A stretch of 64,000 bases of DNA from NCBI GenBank assembly GCA_013368315.1, contig JAACJM010000013.1:620001-684000 (forward strand), given 5' to 3'. The DNA is from Tetrapyrgos nigripes. Taxonomy: Eukaryota; Basidiomycota; Agaricomycetes; Agaricales; Campanellaceae. The first letter of the stretch is position 1, and each line of letters opens with the position of its first letter. Shown piece by piece: positions 57,970 through 64,000 of this stretch. Both the position numbers and the translations under genes were made by a program. The notes beneath the pieces were generated by a model. That model did not search any database and was not told where the DNA came from. It saw nothing but the letters and a program-made list of their open reading frames with translations.

Positions 57970-60900
57970 ATGGCGATGTACTTCAAGTGGCTGAAGAACG
58001 GTGCGTATGTGCTGCGGTGTTTTGTGTCTCTGCCAGATTCTCATTCCATTAAAGTTCTTCAATTACTGCGATTCTTGAAGGCACCTGGGGATGTGGAATC
58101 GTCCCATTCTCTCCATGCTTTTGACGACACGTCAACTGGTTATCGTCCTTCCGGTGATCTGGACAACGACAGGAAGCCGCATAAATCACCCAAAAGTACG
58201 TCGTCTTCCGTATATCGACGCTGTTCAGACATATTCATATATTGTGACTGCCTAGAACCGTTCCAGCCCACTGCAGATGATCAAGCATGTGCTAAAATGT
58301 GGAGCATCTATATCGGAGAAGCGCAACGTTATGATGGAGCTTTGCTTGAAGGATGGAAGGAGGACATGGCAGGAATGTTGCTCTTTGTACGTCGATCCTT
58401 ACCAGCAATGTGGACAGATGCTGACTGTGCTGGCTATAAGTCTGCTCTGTACTCTGCCAGCCTCACAGCATTTCTTATCGAGAGCTACAAGACTCTTCAG
58501 CCCGATCCTGCTCAAGATACCGTCTTTCTCCTATCCAAAATATCCAACAATTATCCAACTCGACCGTTCCTCCGTCTGAACCACCCAGTTTTGAAACTCC
58601 TGCGTCGGCCATCGTATGCAATGTCCTATGGTTCCTCTCGTTGGCGCTAGCCCTCACCTGTTCACTGCTAGCTACATTCGTGCAGCAGTGGACCCGAGAT
58701 TTCATCCATAAAACGACGTTGAGACCAGCGCCTATCCGTCAAGCCAGAGTCTTCGCATACATGTACTTTGGCCTGCGTGACTTCGGCATGCACTCATTTG
58801 TCGACGTTATCCCCATCCTTCTCCACGTTTCCCTCTTCCTGTTCTTCGGGGGTCTAGTCGCCTTCCTCTTTCCAGTTAATCGCATTATCACATACATAAT
58901 GATATGCGTCCTGGTCGTTTTCCTCCTCATCTACACAACGCTTACAGTGATTCCGTTGCTCTACCTCAACGCTCCTTACCGCACGCCACTTTCAGGTGCT
59001 CTCTGGCGGTTTGGGAATGCTTTTGGGGGGTTTCTGGCTCGCAAGCATGGCCTCTATCGCCAAGATGAGACCTTGACCGAAGGACTGCTGGAAAAGTCGT
59101 TGCAGGGAACGTCTGAATGTGATAGGCGGGCCCTCGTCTTCACCATGAAATCGTTGACGGACCATGAAGAGCTTCTGCCCATGATAGAGGCCATTCAGGA
59201 CGTTTTATACGATGACAGTCAAAATTCTGGCTGCATTCGGAAACCAAACGTGTACCTGATAAAGCCTCTCCTAATGACAGATGATCCAGAGGTTAATATC
59301 ATATCTCGTATTACCCAGTACCTGAAGAGATCTCAGGCTGTTCCACAGGACTCTCCACAGGACTCCCCGCTCCATGGTCGAGGCGTGGTGGCATGCTTCC
59401 AAACAGTGTACTCTCTAGTGTACACGTTGGCTACTACTCCCCTGGTCACCGGCGAGAGCCAGATGCTCAATGAAAAATATGTTCAGACACACCTTACTTT
59501 CACAGAGGACTTGCTCGTGCACATTGCAGGGGTATCATCGAAGCATCACAAGTCCTTGTCATCCGTCATTGCCCTACTGCGTTTCAGATGGATCTCCTGT
59601 ATTCGGGATGTGGTAGCCTTGATTTCAAGGATTGTGGATGATATGTCAAAGGCAAACAGTCAGAACGCTCCAGCGAGTATATTGCGGGGACAAATCTCAC
59701 ACCTGAATAAGATATGGGAATGTCTCGATGAAAAGAGGATGCGTACCCGGGCCATCTTGGACAGTCCTGGTCCAACTTGCAGCGCTCCCTGCTTTCATCG
59801 ACTTCCCAGAACCCTTGAACTGGCTGGGGAAGCCCTGAAGGAATGGGGAACGTCTGTAGAGCGCTCAACAGAGCGATGCCCTGCAGCAGTGCTGGACGAA
59901 CTTGGAGCCGCCCTTGCTACACTCCAGCAGGACGACACATGGGATGTTACACGCTCTACTATTCTCTTTGAATATCTCTGGCAGGTTACGGCTGAGAAGC
60001 CAGAGATTGGCATTTCTGAGCTTCCTCGTGATTTTGAACGCATATGGAACATTATCTATCCTCCTCGTCTATCTCTCTATTCGGTTGGCCTGTCAATGAG
60101 CCTTGGAGATGACTACACGTATCCGTTGTTTACCTTGTCGAGATGGGTGTTGGACGAGTCGACTGCCATCGACTGCAAGGTTGATTTATGGATGGGAAAA
60201 TACGTGCAGCTCTTCCTTTCTATTAAAGACGCTCAGTTGAATCCTGATCTTGCTATTTGGGGCCGAAACTTCTTTCTGCGATACTTCAGTCGAAGGGCAA
60301 AGGATGCTGTTGCGAAGCCACCTCACGACTCAGGCTGGTTCTATAATTTCATGTATCGACATGATTATAGGCGTCTAGTGGGAGAATGCATTATACAGAA
60401 CATGCGTTATGAAACAACCCCTGAATTGCTGACTTGCGAAGCAGCCTTCCTCTTTTCACTATTTTGCGTCGTAAACCCCACCGGGTCACAGTCACTAGTC
60501 CTTTCGGAACTCTGGAAGATTCTCGACGACTCGGACAAAACCTCCTCCACACAGAACACTGATATCTTGTTCCTGCGGATAACCCTCAGTCTGATTAACA
60601 TTCATCGGATTAGTTGGGGGACTAGGTGGAGGGATGAGTTGCAACCTATGGAAGCTACGCTTCTCCAGCGATATCTTTCGGACGACCTTATTTCTCCGTT
60701 ATCCCCAGCGACCCTTCGACTGTCTCTGTGGGTCGCACTTCAAACTGAATGGTTTGACCAGCTTACCAGGAACAGACCTTTCGCACAGCTGGATCTCTGT
60801 GATCTATTTTGCGAGTGGAAGATTCGATTTCCGAGGGTGCCGATGGGTTCTAAAGTCAACGAAAAACTTCAGAATCGGTTTGCTGAAATATATTCCAATT

Positions 60901-61205
60901 TCATCATGAGCATGGTCTCCGAAGAATCAGAAGATGGGCCTGAGTCGGACGACTACCTGGACCGAGTTCATCCTTCTGTTTACAACTTCTTTGCCAACAA
61001 ATACGATGTTTTTCAGTGGAGGTGGATCACGGATCTCGAATGCGCGGGGATCATCATGAGGGCAATTCAAAAGTACAGAAGTCGATTTGACAGAGGGGAG
61101 GAGATTGAAGGTCAAAGCAGTTTGTTTGCGAGATGTCAAAAAATCCACGGACCACTTGCAGCCTCGGAGGATGTCCATGGAGAGGGTAATGAAACGGCGG
61201 AATAA
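57970..61205 (+). pseudogene. DUF6535 membrane protein, copy D (type A, one-base deletion)
   Basis: Near-identical to copy A, with the same two in-frame introns, hydrophobic segments and GEGNETAE end. One C is missing at about 58,545 (ATATCCAAC versus ATATCCCAAC in all other copies), shifting the frame just after FLLSKIS. The downstream frame is open from about 58,560 to 61,205. Between about 58,434 and 58,625 the sequence is of the B/C/E type (GGCTATAAG, KISNN/TVPPSEPPSFETP-like codons), unlike copy A, while both sides are copy A-like. The deletion lies inside this tract. It may be a non-functional gene, or an intact gene with a consensus error. Confidence 0.8.
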
Positions 61206-61974
61206 AATGTAGCGTGAAGGTCAGTTCCGGTCCTTGCAGGAAAGGAAGAAGGATATGAAATCAAGGCTATTGGTAGCGTGTATGCGTATGCTGAACAGAT
61301 CGGAACAAAATAAATTGATACAGGAGAAAAATGTATCATGTATCGTCAACAAAGGGGGTGAATTACAGACAGACCGGTGACGAGGACGACGAATAATGAG
61401 CGCTCGCAAGTTGCAACGAGTAAGATTTCTCTAATTCCCGACAGAAATCTCATTTCCATTTCTTGAGCCAAACCTATGTAGGCGTCGGCCTCCCGACCGC
61501 GTTTTGACGACTCGACCATGGACACGAGATGCCGCAACGTCTTTCCTTCCAGCGACTGGCAGACGATGGTGCATCGCGTCGTGTTGGGGGGAGACTCAAG
61601 AGGAAGATACTAGAGATACTAGACAGATAAATAGGCTGAGAAACTTTAAGGACTTTAAGGAATCATCAAGTATATCGGTGTAGACATCCAACTCAAACTA
61701 CACTACGCTACGGCGGCTAGCGCTATATTTTATTACTGTTTACTATACTACATACAATCCAATGCTAGTGCTACAAACCATTGTGAAGAATCCTAAAAAT
61801 ACATGACATCGACATCAAGGAAAAGGAACGACAAAGACGGCCGAGGGGAACATGGAAGACGGACGATGAGACGATAACCAGACCAGACAAGGCAGTACCG
61901 CTGCTACATCTACATCCGGGCCATCATCCACACCACATCCACATCCACATGCCCCCATCCATATCATCATCATC
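61206..61974. other. 3' flank of DUF6535 copy D
   Basis: Copy of 27,683-28,479. It differs by small indels, such as an 18-nt loss near 61,527 (GGACACGAGATGCCGC). No gene was seen. Confidence 0.55.
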
Positions 61975-62732
61975 CCCTCGACACCCTAATACCCCCCCTC
62001 CCCCCCCCCCCCCCCCCGAAGAACTAACACACCCAGCCCGAGCGTCATGATTATACTTCTCTGGACTCTTGACGACAAATACCAAGGGGGATAGGCTTGG
62101 ACTCGCGTCTTGTCCCTGTCCGTCTCCCTGTCCGTTTCCTGCGTTCATGTTAGGGTTGGAGTTGGGGTCGGAATCGGAGTTGAGGAGGGGTTGGGATTGC
62201 CAGTGTCTAGTTGCATTACCAGCGTGTCTGTGTTTGTGTCTGTATCCGTATCTGTGTCTGTTGTATCTTGGTTCTGTTGGGTGTCTTTGTCTTGGTCCTT
62301 GTCTTGGGACTCCGAAACCGAACCCGAACCCGAAGCAGACGCAGACCTCACAACCATATAATGTGATTATAGTCGTTCTAGGAGATTATTTGGATGATGT
62401 TGATGTTGAGTGGGTTGGATGGGGAGTCGTTGGTTGGGAAAGCAGAATCGACGAGAGCCTCCCAACGTTTAGCGTAGAGGTGTTGATCTGCTGTGTAGAG
62501 GAACTATATTGGAAGGTGGGTTAGTATTCGTATTCGGGTAATGATTCAAGGGGGAAGGGCAACGATTGAAGGGGGAGACATTCTTATTAAACGTATAACC
62601 ACGGAGAGACGGAGGCCATTTCCTTCGTCTCTTTCAACAACGTCTTGTTTCCTCTTACTCTTGAAGGGAAGTGTAAGCCAGCTCTTGCTCTCACTCTCAG
62701 AAGACGAGGAGGATGTAAGCCACCTCTTGGAT
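61975..62732 (-). pseudogene. GH71 copy x3, truncated and internally deleted
   Basis: Shows CVSSS and FVVKSPEKYNHDARAG at the C-terminal end, the Asp/Thr-rich linker with LVMQLDTG, then a jump at 62,355 to the region coding for the NDYG segment and QHLYAKRWEAL (near 62.46 kb). The C-terminal beta-domain exon and the GDPVGEVTG exon are gone (about 0.6 kb versus copy x1). The 5' end stops near 62,732 next to the upstream region of DUF6535 copy E, as in x1 and x2. Confidence 0.8.
62000..62017. repeat. Poly-C tract
   Basis: A run of 18 C, preceded by ACCCCCCCT. The equivalent sites in copies x1 and x2 have only ACCCCGCCCCC, so the tract expanded here or was misassembled. Confidence 0.9.
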
Positions 62733-62908
62733 GATTGAAGAATACGAATGAGCCAGATTCTCCTGCATACAGCTTCAACCATTCGGCCTAAGTTGGGAGT
62801 ATTTTTATCTGCGTGGGCACACTGCAAAGTCAACGTGCCAACGTACCCGTGTTCGCTCTTTCTCCTCCCAATCATCCTGCAGACGAGACTCGGACTTGAC
62901 CTTTGGCG

Positions 62909-64000
62909 ATGCGCTTCAACTGGCTGACGAACGGTGCGTATGTGCTGCAGTGTTTTGTCTCTCTGGATTCTCACTCTATTAAAGCTTTTTAAATCACTGC
63001 GATCCTCGAAGGCTCCTGGGGATGTTAAAAATGGAATGGTCATCTCATTCTCTCCATACTTTGGACGACACGTCAACTATTTTCTTTCCACCCTGATCTG
63101 GACAGTGACAAGAAGCCGTCCCAAAGTACGTCGTCTTCCGTATATCAACACTGTTCAGACATATTCATGTATTTTGACTGCCCAGAACGCTTCCAGCCCA
63201 CTGCAGATGATCAAGCATGTGCTGGAATGTGGAGCATCTATATCGGAGAAGCGGAACGTTATGATAAATCTTTGGTTGAAGGATGGAAGGGGGACATGGA
63301 AGGAATGGTGATCTTTGTGAGTCGATCATTATCAGCAGTGTGGGCGGACGCTGACCGTGCTGGCTATAAGTCTGCTCTGTACTCTGCCAGCCTCACAGCA
63401 TTTCTTATCGAGAGCTACAAGACTCTTCAGCCCGATCCTGCTCAGGATACCGTCTTTCTCCTATCCAAAATATCCCAACAATTATCCAACTCGACCGTTC
63501 CGCCGTCTGAACCACCCAGTTTTGAAACTCCTGTGTCGGCCATCGTATGCAATGTCCTATGGTTCCTCTCCTTGGCGCTAGCCCTCACCTGTTCACTGCT
63601 AGCTATATTCGTGCAGCAGTGGACCCGAGATTTCATCCATAAGGCGAATTTGAGGCCATCCCCTATCCGTCAAGCCAGAGTCTTCGCGTACATATACTTT
63701 GGCCTGCGTGACTTCGGCATGCACTCATTTGTCGACATCATCCCCTTCCTTCTCCACCTCTCCCTCTTCCTATTCTTTGGGGGTTTGGTCGCCTTCCTCT
63801 CTCCTGTTAATCGCATTATCACATACATAATGATAGGCATCCTGGGCGTTTTCCTCCTCATCTACACAGCACTTACAGTGATTCCGTTGGTCTGGCTCAA
63901 CGCTCCTTACCGCACGCCACTTTCAGGTGCTCTCTGGCGGCTTGGGAATGCTTTTGGTAGCTTTCTAGCTCGCAAGCATGACCTGGACCATTGCCAAGAT
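62909..64000 (+). CDS. DUF6535 membrane protein, copy E (type B, 3' partial)
   Basis: Type B copy running off the window. The N-terminal flank is degenerate (a T-rich change near 62,990 and altered spacing before the CCCAAAGTACGT splice donor), so the start is uncertain; ATG 62,909 is the position equivalent to other copies. Both in-frame introns are present, the second ending GGCTATAAG before TCTGCTCTG. From there SALYSASLTAFLIESYK, VCNVLWFLSLALALTCSLLA, the paired hydrophobic segments and APYRTPLSGALWR are all in one frame up to base 64,000. No frame break is visible in the DUF6535 domain, so this may be the functional type-B gene of the array. Confidence 0.7.

Larger units (their letters stand above)
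52801..62355. repeat. Long duplicated segment, unit 3 copy
   Basis: Partner of 19,255-28,839; see that entry for content. The right end is sharp: at 62,355 the sequence CTCACAACC continues into NDYG-coding GH71 sequence, about 0.6 kb further along than in unit 1. Confidence 0.9.

Noticed and set aside
24446..64000. DUF6535 units as a transposon
   Set aside because: No terminal inverted repeats, LTRs, target-site duplications or transposase/RT motifs were seen; the joints fit unequal exchange and microhomology deletion.
1..64000. CRISPR arrays, operons, prokaryotic promoters, tRNA or rRNA genes
   Set aside because: The window is intron-rich eukaryotic DNA. I saw no regularly spaced repeats and no recognisable tRNA or rRNA; weak tRNAs could be missed by eye.

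Overview
This is eukaryotic, almost certainly agaricomycete (mushroom-forming basidiomycete), nuclear DNA. Genes carry many 45-60 nt GT-AG introns with CTGAC/TTGAC-like branch sites, intergenic gaps are small, and the right part holds a DUF6535 membrane-protein family known to be expanded in Agaricomycetes. I cannot name the species.

Left part, 1-16.8 kb: a compact block of four conserved housekeeping genes. These are SEN1 (RNA/DNA helicase, 5' end outside the window), the DEAH-box ribosome-biogenesis helicase DHR1/ECM16 (DHX37 type, minus strand), POL1 (DNA polymerase alpha catalytic subunit) and VMA6 (V-ATPase subunit d). DHR1 and POL1 diverge from a gap of about 90 bp.

Right part, 16.8-64 kb: an unstable tandem array. 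I read it as three repeats of one ancestral unit: [VMA6 or a VMA6 fragment, +] - [Ser-rich single-pass membrane protein, -] - [deleted DUF6535 remnant, +] - [DUF6535 type A, +] - [5'-truncated GH71, -] - [DUF6535 type B, +] - [long GH71 alpha-1,3-glucanase, -]. Unit 1 spans about 16.4-36.1 kb. Unit 2 (about 36.1-49.5 kb) has lost the remnant and the type-A gene and carries two fused partial membrane-protein copies. Unit 3 (about 49.5 kb to beyond the window end) copies unit 1, with about 9.6 kb almost identical (19.26-28.84 versus 52.80-62.36 kb). Short VMA6 exon fragments at 36.13 and 49.46 kb mark the unit joints and suggest that a breakpoint inside VMA6 started the duplication.

Within the array only DUF6535 copy A (24.4-27.7 kb) is open throughout. 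Copy E is open as far as the window goes. Copies B, C and D carry one or two indels each, every GH71 copy looks broken, and every membrane-protein copy carries at least one frameshift. DUF6535 genes contain two short introns whose lengths are multiples of three, so they look like coding sequence; an apparent stop in copy B lies inside one of them. The biology suggested is rapid birth, death and conversion of a lineage-specific membrane-protein/cell-wall-enzyme cluster beside essential genes. The function of DUF6535 is unknown.
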